Below, one piece after another: positions 17,836 to 27,082 of a stretch of DNA of 64,000 bases. The DNA is taken from positions 186,001-250,000 of the forward strand of contig JBNKFV010000029.1 in the NCBI GenBank assembly GCA_050289485.1. Reading direction: 5' to 3'. A program made the position numbers and the translations under genes. The stretch comes from JBNKFV01 sp050289485 (GTDB lineage Bacteria > Pseudomonadota > Gammaproteobacteria > Pseudomonadales > Cellvibrionaceae). The notes under the pieces are model-generated. The model ran no database searches. It saw only the letters and a list, made by a program, of their open reading frames with translations, and was not told where the DNA came from. Every line of letters begins with the position of its first letter. Position 1 is the stretch's first letter.

Positions 17836-17862
17836 TAAAGAAAACATACAATCGTACGATAA
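17836..17862 (+). promoter_or_regulatory. Sigma-28 (FliA) type promoter
   Basis: TAAAGAAA, 11 bases, TACGATAA. The flagellar sigma factor consensus is TAAAGTTT-N11-GCCGATAA, so spacing is exact and the conserved TAAA and CGATAA cores are present. It is 135 bases before the chemoreceptor gene in a 380-base gap with no other gene. Confidence 0.7.
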
Positions 17863-17996
17863 GTTACCTAGACAGTGCTGTCATTGGTTCTGAATGGCCC
17901 TGATTCTCTTAATATAGGGAAGAGGTTTTGGGGGCGATGTCGGCCAAAACGCGTTTCGGGCAGGCTATAAAGACTACATAACTAACAGGTTTTACT

Positions 17997-19541
17997 ATGG
18001 GTATGGGCAATCTTTCGTTGAAGTGGAAGGTACTCTTAAGCGTAACCATCACCAGTGTGCTGGCCGTCATTGTCACCACTGTGGTTCAGTTAGAGTCACA
18101 AATTAACGCAGTCGAGGGTGCAATTGTTGAGGACTCTCGAACCTTGGCCAAAGTATTGGGCGGTGCCACAACCGGTGCAATGGCCTTTGATGATAAGGTA
18201 TCTGCGACTGATGCCCTTAGCGCCTTGAAAGTCAGCCCGCGGGTTGAAAACTCGGTAATTTTCAAAGGCGGCAAGCCCTTCGCCTGGTATAGCAACAAGG
18301 GAAAAGCTGACAACTTACCTTCCGGAGCCCCTTCCAGCCCAGGTAATATTGGTTACGATGTGAAAGATGGCTTTTTGACCCTGACAGAAACTATCGAGGC
18401 CGATGGCAAGCGTGTTGGTAGTATCTATATGCGCATTGATTTGGCTGAGGTCAATGAAGCGGTAGCGAGTGCAGTTTGGGGGGCCATCGTTATTGTGCTG
18501 GTCATCAGTGGTGTGGCAGCTGGTATTGCTTATGCGGTGCAAGCGGGCATTACCAAGCCGGTGAATGCTGTCGTTGATGCCCTGCGTGATATTGCTGAAG
18601 GTGAGGGTGATCTCACGCGTCGCCTACCTGTTAGTGGTAATGACGAGGTGGCCCAGCTGTCGCAGTGGTTTAATACTTTTATTGAGAAAGTGCACCAGAT
18701 TATTGCTGATATTGCGATGACGGTAACCGAGCTGAATGCTAATGCTGAGAAGCTGTCGGAGACCTCCAAGGAAACTGAGCGTGGCGTTGTGAGTCAGCAA
18801 TCAGAGATTCAGCAGGTGGTTACGGCTGTTCGCGAAATGGCCTCCGTGGTTGAAGATGTGGCCCGCAATGTGGGTGAGGCCGCTGGTAACGCTGAGCAGG
18901 CAGACAATGAAGCCAAGTCGGGTAAGTCTGTTGTGGCAGCGGCAATGAAGCAAATTGAAAGTTTGGCCAAAGATATCAATACCGCATCAGAAGTGATTGA
19001 CCGCTTGCGTCAAGAGACAGACAACATTGGTTCGGTGTTGGATGTTATCCGTGGTATTGCTGAGCAGACCAACCTGTTGGCACTGAATGCTGCCATTGAG
19101 GCTGCTCGTGCCGGTGAGCAGGGGCGTGGCTTTGCGGTAGTAGCCGACGAAGTTCGTACTCTGGCGTCGCGTACGCAGACCTCTACGCAGGAGATTCAGG
19201 AAATGATTGAGCGCCTGCAGGCGGGTGCTCGTGAGGCGGTGCAAATGATGGAAACCGGCACCAGTCAGGCTAGCGCGTCAGTCGTTCAGGCGGGCGAAGC
19301 CAGTAACTCACTTGAAGCTATTACCGGTGGTGTCAGCTCGATTCGTGACAAGACCAACCAGATTGCCAGTGCCTCAGAAGAGCAAAGTGCGGCAACCCGC
19401 GAGATGGAGCGCAACATCGAGAATATTTCGTCGGTGGCTCGCCAAACGTCAGAAAGCGCGGTGGAAATTGCATCAAGCACGGCCGGATTGGCGCAAATGG
19501 CCTCTAGAATGGCCAACATTGTGGGGCAATTTAAGTTGTAA
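17997..19541 (+). CDS. Methyl-accepting chemotaxis protein
   Basis: A 514-residue chemoreceptor. It has a first membrane helix (about 10-32), a short extracytoplasmic sensor of about 130 residues, a second helix (about 160-183), a HAMP domain with DALRDIAEGEGDLTRRLP, and a cytoplasmic signalling rod. The kinase-contact tip is GIAEQTNLLALNAAIEAARA, followed by GRGFAVVADEVRTLA. There is no C-terminal tethering pentapeptide for CheR. The sensor is small and of no type I can name. A sigma-28 type promoter upstream ties it to the flagellar regulon. It interrupts the usual dapB-carA neighbourhood. Confidence 0.95.
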   Translation: MGMGNLSLKWKVLLSVTITSVLAVIVTTVVQLESQINAVEGAIVEDSRTLAKVLGGATTGAMAFDDKVSATDALSALKVSPRVENSVIFKGGKPFAWYSNKGKADNLPSGAPSSPGNIGYDVKDGFLTLTETIEADGKRVGSIYMRIDLAEVNEAVASAVWGAIVIVLVISGVAAGIAYAVQAGITKPVNAVVDALRDIAEGEGDLTRRLPVSGNDEVAQLSQWFNTFIEKVHQIIADIAMTVTELNANAEKLSETSKETERGVVSQQSEIQQVVTAVREMASVVEDVARNVGEAAGNAEQADNEAKSGKSVVAAAMKQIESLAKDINTASEVIDRLRQETDNIGSVLDVIRGIAEQTNLLALNAAIEAARAGEQGRGFAVVADEVRTLASRTQTSTQEIQEMIERLQAGAREAVQMMETGTSQASASVVQAGEASNSLEAITGGVSSIRDKTNQIASASEEQSAATREMERNIENISSVARQTSESAVEIASSTAGLAQMASRMANIVGQFKL

Positions 19542-19674
19542 GTAACAATGGTTGTCCAAAGCGTGGACAGTCTATGTCCTGATCCCGTAAAATACCCGCC
19601 TGAATAGACACAGGCCAATTTGGCAAAGCATTTAACATTTAAAGTAGGTTAGGTGCATGCCGAACAGGATCAAT

Positions 19675-19712
19675 AAAAGCGAGGCTAAACGAATGTTTGC
19701 CTCGCTTTTTTT
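19675..19712 (+). terminator. Terminator after chemoreceptor gene
   Basis: AAAGCGAGGC and GCCTCGCTTT form a perfect stem followed by T residues. The remaining 258 bases to carA hold only its leader, in which I see no known attenuator. Confidence 0.88.
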
Positions 19713-19970
19713 CAAGCCGCAATCCTGTAATTGACCTTTAAATCTGCACGAGATTAACCACGTATGAGCGTAACTTGTCCCCGAATGTAGCGTTTTCGGG
19801 CGCTGAGGTTGCGACCGGCGGTAGCGCAGTGCAGTCGTTGGGTGTCTAAACTGTCAATTTCTAAAACTGGGTGTATTGAACAGGAGGGTGAAACCTTCTG
19901 TGTTTTTCGCAAGAGAATAGCGAAAGTGAATGCTTACCAACCTTGTTAGCATTATCGTTTGGAGGTGGAT

Positions 19971-21140
19971 TTGATTACTGGGGCTCTCTTATCTGGAGCA
20001 AAGCAACCTGCAGTGCTGGTACTGGAAGACGGAAGTGTCTTTCGAGGCGTTGCGATTGGCTCTTTGGGAACATCTGTTGGTGAGGTGGTGTTTAACACCT
20101 CCATGACCGGCTATCAGGAAATCCTTACGGATCCCTCCTACGCTCGCCAGATTGTTACGTTAACTTACCCGCATATTGGTAACGTGGGGGTCAACAAGGA
20201 AGACGAAGAGTGCGCAAGCATCTGGGCTGCAGGCCTGGTGATTCGTGATTTGTCGCTGTTGGCCAGCAACTTTCGCAGCGAGCAAACCCTCGATGCTTAC
20301 CTGAAAGAGCGTAACATTCTGGGCATTGCCGAGATTGATACGCGTCGCCTCACGCGTATTCTTCGTGACAAAGGTGCTCAGAACGGTTGTATTTTGGCCG
20401 CCGAGAATATTTCCGAAGACGATATTGCCAAGGCGCTGGAGCTGGCCAAAGGTTTCGCCGGTTTAAAAGGCATGGATTTGGCGAAAGAGGTTGCCACATC
20501 TGAACAATACGCCTGGACAGAGGGTTCATGGGCGCTGGGTAAAGGGTTTACGGCGCGTGAAGATAAGCCTTTTAACGTGGTGGCTTATGACTTTGGGGTA
20601 AAACGCAATATTTTGCGTATGCTGGTAGATCGTGGTTGTGATCTCACTGTAGTACCGGCTCAAACCCCGGCTGAAGAGGTGTTGGCGTTAAACCCCGATG
20701 GCATCTTCCTCTCAAATGGACCTGGCGACCCCGAGCCCTGCGACTATGCGATTGCCGCTATCAAAACTTTTCTGGACAAAAATATTCCTATCTTTGGTAT
20801 CTGCCTTGGGCACCAGTTGTTGGGCCTGGCCTGTGGTGCCAAGACGATAAAAATGAAGTTTGGTCACCATGGTGGTAACCATCCGGTTCAAAACCTGGCG
20901 ACAGGTGAGGTAATGATTACAGCGCAAAACCATGGTTTTGCGGTTGATGAGGCAACCTTGCCAGAGAATGTCAAAATGACCCATAAGTCACTGTTTGACC
21001 AATCATTGCAAGGTATTGAGCGTACCGACAAGCCGGCCTTTAGTTTTCAGGGGCACCCTGAAGCGAGCCCGGGGCCGCACGATGTGGCACCTTTGTTTGA
21101 CCACTTTATTGAACTCATGCAAGCGCGGTCAGCGGGTTAA
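19971..21140 (+). CDS. carA: Carbamoyl-phosphate synthase, small subunit
   Basis: CarA removes the amide of glutamine and passes ammonia to CarB, for arginine and pyrimidine synthesis. The class I amidotransferase triad is clear: nucleophile Cys in GICLGHQLLG (about residue 278) and His/Glu in GHPEASPGPHD. I favour the TTG at 19971, which follows GGAGG by five bases; upstream in-frame TTG 19959 and GTG 19965 overlap that ribosome site. The product is then 389 residues. carB follows 53 bases later. Confidence 0.96.
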   Translation: MITGALLSGAKQPAVLVLEDGSVFRGVAIGSLGTSVGEVVFNTSMTGYQEILTDPSYARQIVTLTYPHIGNVGVNKEDEECASIWAAGLVIRDLSLLASNFRSEQTLDAYLKERNILGIAEIDTRRLTRILRDKGAQNGCILAAENISEDDIAKALELAKGFAGLKGMDLAKEVATSEQYAWTEGSWALGKGFTAREDKPFNVVAYDFGVKRNILRMLVDRGCDLTVVPAQTPAEEVLALNPDGIFLSNGPGDPEPCDYAIAAIKTFLDKNIPIFGICLGHQLLGLACGAKTIKMKFGHHGGNHPVQNLATGEVMITAQNHGFAVDEATLPENVKMTHKSLFDQSLQGIERTDKPAFSFQGHPEASPGPHDVAPLFDHFIELMQARSAG

Positions 21141-21193
21141 GCCTGCCGCAGATTGTTAACTTTTGACCTTGCAAACTGACTGAAAAGACGACT

Positions 21194-24100
21194 ATGCCAA
21201 AACGTACCGACATAGAAAGTATTTTGATTATCGGCGCTGGCCCCATTGTAATTGGCCAGGCTTGTGAGTTCGATTACTCAGGGGCACAAGCCTGTAAAGC
21301 GCTGCGCGAAGAGGGGTACCGGGTGATTCTGGTTAACTCTAACCCCGCCACTATCATGACCGATCCGGCCATGGCTGATGCTACCTACATCGAGCCCATT
21401 GAGTGGGAAACGGTTGCCAAGATTGTTGAAAAAGAACGCCCCGACGCCATTCTGCCGACTATGGGAGGACAAACCGCACTCAACTGCGCCTTGGCACTGC
21501 ACGAAAATGGTGTGCTGAAAGAGTTTGGTGTTGAACTGATTGGTGCTAATTACGAAGCTATTCACAAAGCGGAAGACCGTAACGCCTTTGATAAGGCGAT
21601 GAAAAAAATCGGCCTTGAGTGCGCGCGTGCCGACATTGTGCACTCACTGGAAGAAGCGCTTGAAGTGCCGAAAAAGTTTGGCTTCCCCGTGATTATTCGC
21701 CCATCGTTCACCATGGGTGGATCCGGCGGCGGTATCGCATACAACTGGAAAGAATTCGAAGAGATCTGCTTGCGCGGTCTCGACCTGTCGCCAACCAATG
21801 AGCTGTTGATTGATGAATCGCTGCTGGGTTGGAAAGAATACGAAATGGAAGTGGTTCGTGATAAAAACGACAACTGCATTATCATCTGCTCTATTGAAAA
21901 CTTTGACCCCATGGGCGTGCACACAGGCGACTCCATTACCGTTGCCCCTGCGCAAACGCTGACTGACAAAGAATTGCAGATTATGCGTAATGCCTCGATT
22001 GCGGTATTACGTGAAATCGGTGTGGAAACCGGCGGTTCAAACGTACAGTTCGCGGTCAACCCCGAAGACGGTCGTCTGGTTGTCATCGAGATGAATCCGC
22101 GTGTATCCCGTTCTTCTGCTCTGGCTTCGAAAGCAACCGGCTTTCCGATTGCCAAAGTGGCCGCCAAGCTGGCGGTGGGTTACACCCTTGACGAGCTGCA
22201 AAACGAAATTACCGGTGGTGCAACACCTGCTTCGTTTGAGCCAAGCATCGACTACGTGGTTACCAAAGTCCCACGCTTTACCTTTGAAAAATTCGGTGAT
22301 GCCGATGCCCGTTTGACGACTCAGATGAAGTCGGTCGGTGAGGTGATGGCGATTGGCCGCACATTCCAGGAGTCTGTACAGAAAGCCCTGCGTGGTTTGG
22401 AAGTAGGCTCTGCCGGTTTCGAACCTAAAGTCGATTTGTTGAGCGATGAAGCTATTTCTACTATCCGTCGAGAAATGACAACACCCGGTGCCGAGCGCAT
22501 TTGGTATGTGGGTGATGCCTTCCGTGCTGGCATGAGCGTTGAAGATGTATTTGCCTTGTCAAAAATCGATCCATGGTTCCTGGTACAGATTCAGGAATTG
22601 ATGAGAATCGAAGGCGTATTGGCCTCCAAGCCGCTGACTGATATCGATGAATCAGCCATGCGTTTATTGAAGCGTAAGGGCTTCTCCGACAAGCGCTTGG
22701 GTGCCTTGTTAGGCGTAAGCGAAAAAACTGTGCGTCAGCACCGTCGCAAGCTCAATGTATTCCCGGTCTACAAACGCGTAGATACCTGTGCGGCCGAGTT
22801 CAGCACCAGCACGGCGTACATGTACTCCACGTACGAAGAAGAGTGCGAGTCGAACCCATCCAACCGCGACAAAATTATGGTGCTGGGTGGTGGGCCAAAC
22901 CGTATTGGGCAGGGTATCGAGTTCGATTACTGCTGTGTTCATGCAGCACTGGCGATGCGCGAAGATGGCTACGAAACCATTATGGTTAACTGTAACCCTG
23001 AAACCGTTTCTACCGACTACGACACCTCCGACCGCTTGTATTTTGAGCCGGTAACCCTCGAAGACGTACTTGAAATTGTTGCTAAAGAGCAACCCAAAGG
23101 TGTGATAGTGCAGTTTGGTGGTCAGACACCACTGAAACTTGCGCGCGCACTGGAAGCGGAAGGTGTGCCTATCATCGGTACCAGCCCAGAGGCGATCGAC
23201 CGTGCGGAAGACCGTGAGCGCTTCCAGCAAATGATCGAGCGCTTGCAGCTGCGGCAACCGGCTAATGCCATTGTTCGCTCAACCGAAGAAGCCGTGCGTC
23301 GTGCCGAAGACGTAGGCTATCCGTTGGTGGTGCGCCCATCTTACGTATTGGGTGGCCGGGCGATGGAAATCGTTTATAAAGAGGAAGAGTTGCGCCGTTA
23401 CATGCGCGATGCCGTGCAGGTTTCTGAAGATGCGCCAGTGCTGCTCGATCACTTCCTGAACTCAGCCGTTGAGGTCGATATCGACGCGGTGAGTGACGGT
23501 GAAACCGTTGTGATCGGTGCGATTATGCAGCACATCGAGCAGTGTGGTGTTCACTCCGGTGACTCGGCTTGTTCGTTGCCACCTTATTCACTGCCTGCCA
23601 GCGTGCAAGACAAAATGCGCGAGCAAGTGAAGAAAATGGCGGTTGAACTGGGCGTTGTGGGTTTGATGAACGTGCAGCTGGCCTATCAAGACGGTGAGAT
23701 CTATGTGATCGAAGTTAACCCGCGTGCCTCACGAACGGTGCCGTTTGTATCGAAGTGTATTGGTACTTCTTTGGCAAAAGTTGCTGCTCGCTGTCAGGCT
23801 GGTCAGTCGCTGGCCGATCAAGGCTTTACTACTGAAATTGTGCCGTCGTACTACAGCGTGAAAGAGGCGGTATTCCCGTTCAACAAATTCCCCGCAGTTG
23901 ACCCGATCCTGGGGCCAGAAATGAAATCAACGGGTGAGGTAATGGGGGTAGGTGATACCTTCGCTGAAGCCTTTGCCAAGGCTCAGCGTGGTGCAGGCGA
24001 CGGTATTCCAACCGGTGGTACGGCATTTATCAGTGTGCGTGACTTCGACAAGCCGCATATTGCTGCCGTCGCCAAAGATTTGGTTGAGCTGGGTTTCAAA

Positions 24101-24412
24101 ATTCTGGCAACAGAAGGTACCTATAAGGTGATTTCTGCGGCGGGCCTTGAGGTGCAGAAGGTAAACAAGATTACTGAAGGGCGTCCTTCAATTCTTGATG
24201 CTATCGAAAATGACGAAGTGGATCTGATTCTGAACACTACCGAAGGCAAAAAAGCGACTCAGGATTCGTCCTACATTCGTCGCGGTGCTGAAGCGCACTC
24301 TGTGTATTACACCACCACGCTGGCCGGTGGCGAGGCAGTATGCATGGCATTGCGTTCCGGTCAGGATCGCACAGTGAGACGCTTGCAAGAACTGCATAAA
24401 CGTCTTGGTTAA
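21194..24412 (+). CDS. carB: Carbamoyl-phosphate synthase, large subunit
   Basis: CarB makes carbamoyl phosphate from bicarbonate, ammonia and two ATP. The 1072 residues match the family. It is built of two similar ATP-grasp halves (each with a GAGPI/GGGPNRIGQG-type start and an EVNPR or EMNPR end), an oligomerisation region between them, and a C-terminal allosteric MGS-like domain (about 935-1072). No key motif is missing. It forms an operon with carA and is followed by greA 52 bases later. Confidence 0.99.
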   Translation: MPKRTDIESILIIGAGPIVIGQACEFDYSGAQACKALREEGYRVILVNSNPATIMTDPAMADATYIEPIEWETVAKIVEKERPDAILPTMGGQTALNCALALHENGVLKEFGVELIGANYEAIHKAEDRNAFDKAMKKIGLECARADIVHSLEEALEVPKKFGFPVIIRPSFTMGGSGGGIAYNWKEFEEICLRGLDLSPTNELLIDESLLGWKEYEMEVVRDKNDNCIIICSIENFDPMGVHTGDSITVAPAQTLTDKELQIMRNASIAVLREIGVETGGSNVQFAVNPEDGRLVVIEMNPRVSRSSALASKATGFPIAKVAAKLAVGYTLDELQNEITGGATPASFEPSIDYVVTKVPRFTFEKFGDADARLTTQMKSVGEVMAIGRTFQESVQKALRGLEVGSAGFEPKVDLLSDEAISTIRREMTTPGAERIWYVGDAFRAGMSVEDVFALSKIDPWFLVQIQELMRIEGVLASKPLTDIDESAMRLLKRKGFSDKRLGALLGVSEKTVRQHRRKLNVFPVYKRVDTCAAEFSTSTAYMYSTYEEECESNPSNRDKIMVLGGGPNRIGQGIEFDYCCVHAALAMREDGYETIMVNCNPETVSTDYDTSDRLYFEPVTLEDVLEIVAKEQPKGVIVQFGGQTPLKLARALEAEGVPIIGTSPEAIDRAEDRERFQQMIERLQLRQPANAIVRSTEEAVRRAEDVGYPLVVRPSYVLGGRAMEIVYKEEELRRYMRDAVQVSEDAPVLLDHFLNSAVEVDIDAVSDGETVVIGAIMQHIEQCGVHSGDSACSLPPYSLPASVQDKMREQVKKMAVELGVVGLMNVQLAYQDGEIYVIEVNPRASRTVPFVSKCIGTSLAKVAARCQAGQSLADQGFTTEIVPSYYSVKEAVFPFNKFPAVDPILGPEMKSTGEVMGVGDTFAEAFAKAQRGAGDGIPTGGTAFISVRDFDKPHIAAVAKDLVELGFKILATEGTYKVISAAGLEVQKVNKITEGRPSILDAIENDEVDLILNTTEGKKATQDSSYIRRGAEAHSVYYTTTLAGGEAVCMALRSGQDRTVRRLQELHKRLG

Positions 24413-24464
24413 GTCATATTTGAGTGGGGGCTCTGGTAGCGCTCAGCTGGCAAGGAGTAAGTAA

Positions 24465-24941
24465 ATGAATAAAGTACCAATGACAGAAGAGGGTGCAGCC
24501 GCTCTGCGCGAAGAGCTTGAGCATTTACGTAAGGTCGAGCGTCCTCGTATTGTTCATGCGATTGCAGAAGCGCGTGAGCACGGTGATTTGAAAGAGAATG
24601 CCGAGTATCATGCCGCCCGTGAGCAGCAGAGTTTTTGTGAAGGCCGTATTCAAGAGATCGAAGCCAAGCTGTCGCACGCACAGGTGATTGATGTCACTAA
24701 GATTCCTGCTGGCGATAAAGTGATATTCGGTACCACGGTTGATATCGTCAATGTCGACACAGATGAAACTGTGACCTACAAAATTGTGGGTGACGACGAG
24801 TCTGATGTGAAAAAGAATAAAATTTCGATAAGTTCACCCATTGCCCGGGCGCTAATTGGTAAAGAAGTTGGCGAAGTGGTTGTGGTCAAAACCCCTGGTG
24901 GTGAAGTTGAATATGAAATTGATGATGTAAAGCACATTTGA
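24465..24941 (+). CDS. greA: Transcription elongation factor GreA
   Basis: GreA rescues backtracked RNA polymerase by helping it cut the transcript. The 158-residue product has the N-terminal coiled coil with the tip EHGDLKENAEYHAAREQQ, whose acidic residues work in the polymerase active site, and the FKBP-like C-terminal part with SSPIARALIGK. AAGGAG precedes the ATG. It is last in carA-carB-greA and ends at a strong terminator. Confidence 0.98.
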   Translation: MNKVPMTEEGAAALREELEHLRKVERPRIVHAIAEAREHGDLKENAEYHAAREQQSFCEGRIQEIEAKLSHAQVIDVTKIPAGDKVIFGTTVDIVNVDTDETVTYKIVGDDESDVKKNKISISSPIARALIGKEVGEVVVVKTPGGEVEYEIDDVKHI

Positions 24942-24960
24942 TCTGTGCTGTGCAGAAACA

Positions 24961-24991
24961 AAAAAGCCGGTGCATTTGCACCGGCTTTTTT
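24961..24991. terminator. Bidirectional terminator between greA and yhbY
   Basis: AAAAAGCCGGTGCA and TGCACCGGCTTTTTT form a strong stem with A and T runs on both sides, serving convergent greA and yhbY. Confidence 0.93.
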
Positions 24992-25025
24992 GTTTGTATT
25001 GGTCTCGACAATAGCGTGCGCTATA

Positions 25026-25328
25026 TCAGCGAGACAAATTTGATAATTTAATATTGGGTTTCTCGGCTTTGCGGAATATCAGCGCGATTTTACCGATCTC
25101 TTGAATCAGCTCGCATTTGCTTTGTTGGCACAGTTCAGCAGCTACTTGCTTGCGTAGTTCACGGTCAGCAATGGCGAGTTTAACTTTGAGCAACTCGTGA
25201 TCGTTAAGTGCCCGGTCTATCTCCTGAAGTACCGCTTCCGTCAGACCGTTGCCAGCAACGGTAACAACAGGCTTTAAGCCGTGGCCAATGGTGCGAAAAT
25301 GTTTGCGTTGTTCCGGGGTGATCTTCAT
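25026..25328 (-). CDS. yhbY: RNA-binding protein YhbY
   Basis: A 100-residue CRS1-YhbY (CRM) domain protein that binds the large ribosomal subunit precursor. Typical features are LTPEQRKHFR-like ITPEQRKHFRTIGH at the start, the GNGLTEAVLQEID loop, and the basic strand IGKIALIFRK near the end. In E. coli and Pseudomonas it is next to and divergent from rlmE (ftsJ); here 4.1 kb of other genes separates them. Confidence 0.95.
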   Translation of the reverse strand: MKITPEQRKHFRTIGHGLKPVVTVAGNGLTEAVLQEIDRALNDHELLKVKLAIADRELRKQVAAELCQQSKCELIQEIGKIALIFRKAEKPNIKLSNLSR

Positions 25329-25496
25329 GGGCTTTTGACTGCGTAGGGATTAGATAAGAATTCTGCGGCATTGTACTCTGGTTCGCTAGCTGTGAATACC
25401 TTTGGGAGTAAAAGTGGCAGCCCCTTCCTATACGTGAGTTTTCGGGTTAGCGTGAATAGCGCGCGCTGCAAGCCGTGTGCTGAGTGATACCCTTCA

Positions 25497-26303
25497 TCAG
25501 GTACGGCCAGTATCGAGAATACGCTCCACATGAGGCCGCGCTTGCAGCCCGGTATTAGCCATAATATTGACCCATTTTTCGAGATGCTGCTGTGTAATGG
25601 CTTGGTTCCAGCTAGCGCGTTCGCGCATTCTTTGATACCAACTTCCAACGTTAGGGTAATCATCCCACATATGATCTAACCGCAAAGACGCCAGTCGATG
25701 CACATAAGGTGCAATGTCTAAATCTGCCAATGATAGTGAATCGCCAGCAAGCCAGAGTGTTTCCGTGAGCTGTTGTTCCATGTTGGCAAGCATCTTATCA
25801 AATGCGATAACGGCAGTAACAAAGGCGGGGTCATCATACCCGAGCTGGAAAGATTGCCGTTGACGTTCTCTATCATCTGGGTCGCGCACATTGTTTAAAA
25901 AATCTGCTAGCTTCTCTGGCGTGTCCAACGTTTCCAGAAAAAGAAAGCGAAACGCTATCACAAAGCTCAGGGTGCCAACATGGCGTAGATGAATGCTGGT
26001 GTCTAGCAACATAGACCAGGCGCGTTTGCGGGCACGCCAATAAGGATCCAGGGGCATTAGTGCTGGGCCATCAAAAGCGTCGTTAATGTATTCGCTAATA
26101 ATGGTAGACTCGGTAATAACCTTGTCGTTATGCGTTGCTACGGGCACAACGGCTGCAGGATTTATACGCAAAAACTTGTCGCTAAACTGCTCGCCTTTCT
26201 CAATAGCAATGTGAACACTGTGAAAAGGCACTTGTTTTTCTGCTAATGCCAATCTAACTTTTTGGCAACATACTGATTCGTTGTGATCATACAGAGTGAG
26301 CAT
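25497..26303 (-). CDS. Glutathione S-transferase family protein
   Basis: A 268-residue cytoplasmic protein. The N-terminal thioredoxin-like part has YDHNESVCCQKVRLALAEK with a Ser/Cys active site and ESTIISEYI, the glutathione-binding turn. The C-terminal helical part has WLAGDSLSLADLDIAPYV. At 268 residues it is longer than most bacterial members because of an insert around residues 110-165. The substrate is unknown; a stringent-starvation or dehalogenase type role cannot be excluded. It is first in the accessory block that splits yhbY from rlmE. Confidence 0.88.
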   Translation of the reverse strand: MLTLYDHNESVCCQKVRLALAEKQVPFHSVHIAIEKGEQFSDKFLRINPAAVVPVATHNDKVITESTIISEYINDAFDGPALMPLDPYWRARKRAWSMLLDTSIHLRHVGTLSFVIAFRFLFLETLDTPEKLADFLNNVRDPDDRERQRQSFQLGYDDPAFVTAVIAFDKMLANMEQQLTETLWLAGDSLSLADLDIAPYVHRLASLRLDHMWDDYPNVGSWYQRMRERASWNQAITQQHLEKWVNIMANTGLQARPHVERILDTGRT

Positions 26304-26447
26304 AACAATCCAATTTATAAAGGGTAAATATCTAAACGCAATGCAGGAGGCAGCTTATGCATCATAAAGCGTGTGTCTCAAATGATACAGGTTTGCTGCA
26401 TGTAGATTGGTATTTAAAATGAAAGGGCTCCGAACGTTTCAATCATA

Positions 26448-26484
26448 CTATTAACCCGGCAATAATTCGTGCCGGGTTAATAAC
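26448..26484. repeat. Solo palindrome of the TTATTAACCCGGCAAT family, copy D
   Basis: TATTAACCCGGCA and TGCCGGGTTAATA form a near perfect inverted repeat around AATAATTCG. It matches the terminal palindrome of copies A and C but has no internal hairpins. It lies in the 259-base gap between the Spy-like gene and the transferase gene, which holds nothing else clear. Confidence 0.75.
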
Positions 26485-26562
26485 GTGAAATAGTCCATGA
26501 AATAGCCGTAAAAAGATAGCTAAAGTGGAGCTGCTTTTTACAGTAAGTTCGGTGTGTTGGCG

Positions 26563-26955
26563 TCAGCGTTGCGCATCGCAACCTTCGTGTCGTGAGTGGG
26601 AGCTGTCGCTGTGCATCATGCCGCCGGGTTTACCCTTCATGCCTTTCGACTTAGCGGTATGCATTAACTGATAAAACCGCATTTCTTCTTCATCAGTCAA
26701 CAGGTCGTCGATTTGCTGGCGAAAATTGTCTTGCTGATCCCGGCCTTCAGCACGCAAAGCCTGCATTTTTTTAAAATGGGCTGCGCGGACCGTTTTGTTT
26801 TCTTCGATAAGTGTTTTTAGTTGTGCCTGTCGATCGTTGTCCAGCGATAGAGATTCAATAGCCTTCTGCAGTGGGTCGGCGGTTGTCTGTTCTGCTGTGG
26901 CAGCGTATGAAAGTCCTAGTAGTACCAGGGTTAACGCTAAAGGTTGTATTCTCAT
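26563..26955 (-). CDS. Spy/CpxP-like periplasmic protein
   Basis: A 130-residue exported protein: the signal peptide MRIQPLALTLVLLGLSYAATA is cut before EQ. The mature part is helical and charged, with LTDEEEMRFYQLMHT like the LTxxQ-type repeats of the Spy/CpxP periplasmic chaperone and metal-sensor family. It ends in a Met/His-rich tail (GGMMHSDSSHSRHEGC) that could bind metal. I use ATG 26955, seven bases after GGAG. It lies next to a BaeSR-like pair on the same strand, and Spy of E. coli is a BaeSR target, so regulation by its neighbours is likely. Confidence 0.75.
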   Translation of the reverse strand: MRIQPLALTLVLLGLSYAATAEQTTADPLQKAIESLSLDNDRQAQLKTLIEENKTVRAAHFKKMQALRAEGRDQQDNFRQQIDDLLTDEEEMRFYQLMHTAKSKGMKGKPGGMMHSDSSHSRHEGCDAQR

Positions 26956-27082
26956 ATTACGTCTCCGTATCGTTTGCATGAGGTAAATGAAGTGCGAGGC
27001 TTTCAGGTTGTTACACGCAAATTATCGGTACCAAATGAGCAAGTATTGTGGACACACTGTGAATCACATCAGGAAGATGATA

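Noticed and set aside
19713..19970. Attenuator or riboswitch in the carA leader
   Set aside because: No pyrimidine-type leader peptide, PyrR site or arginine box could be made out.
25325..25663. Separate gene overlapping the end of the glutathione transferase gene
   Set aside because: It reads another frame of the transferase and has no ribosome site or family features.
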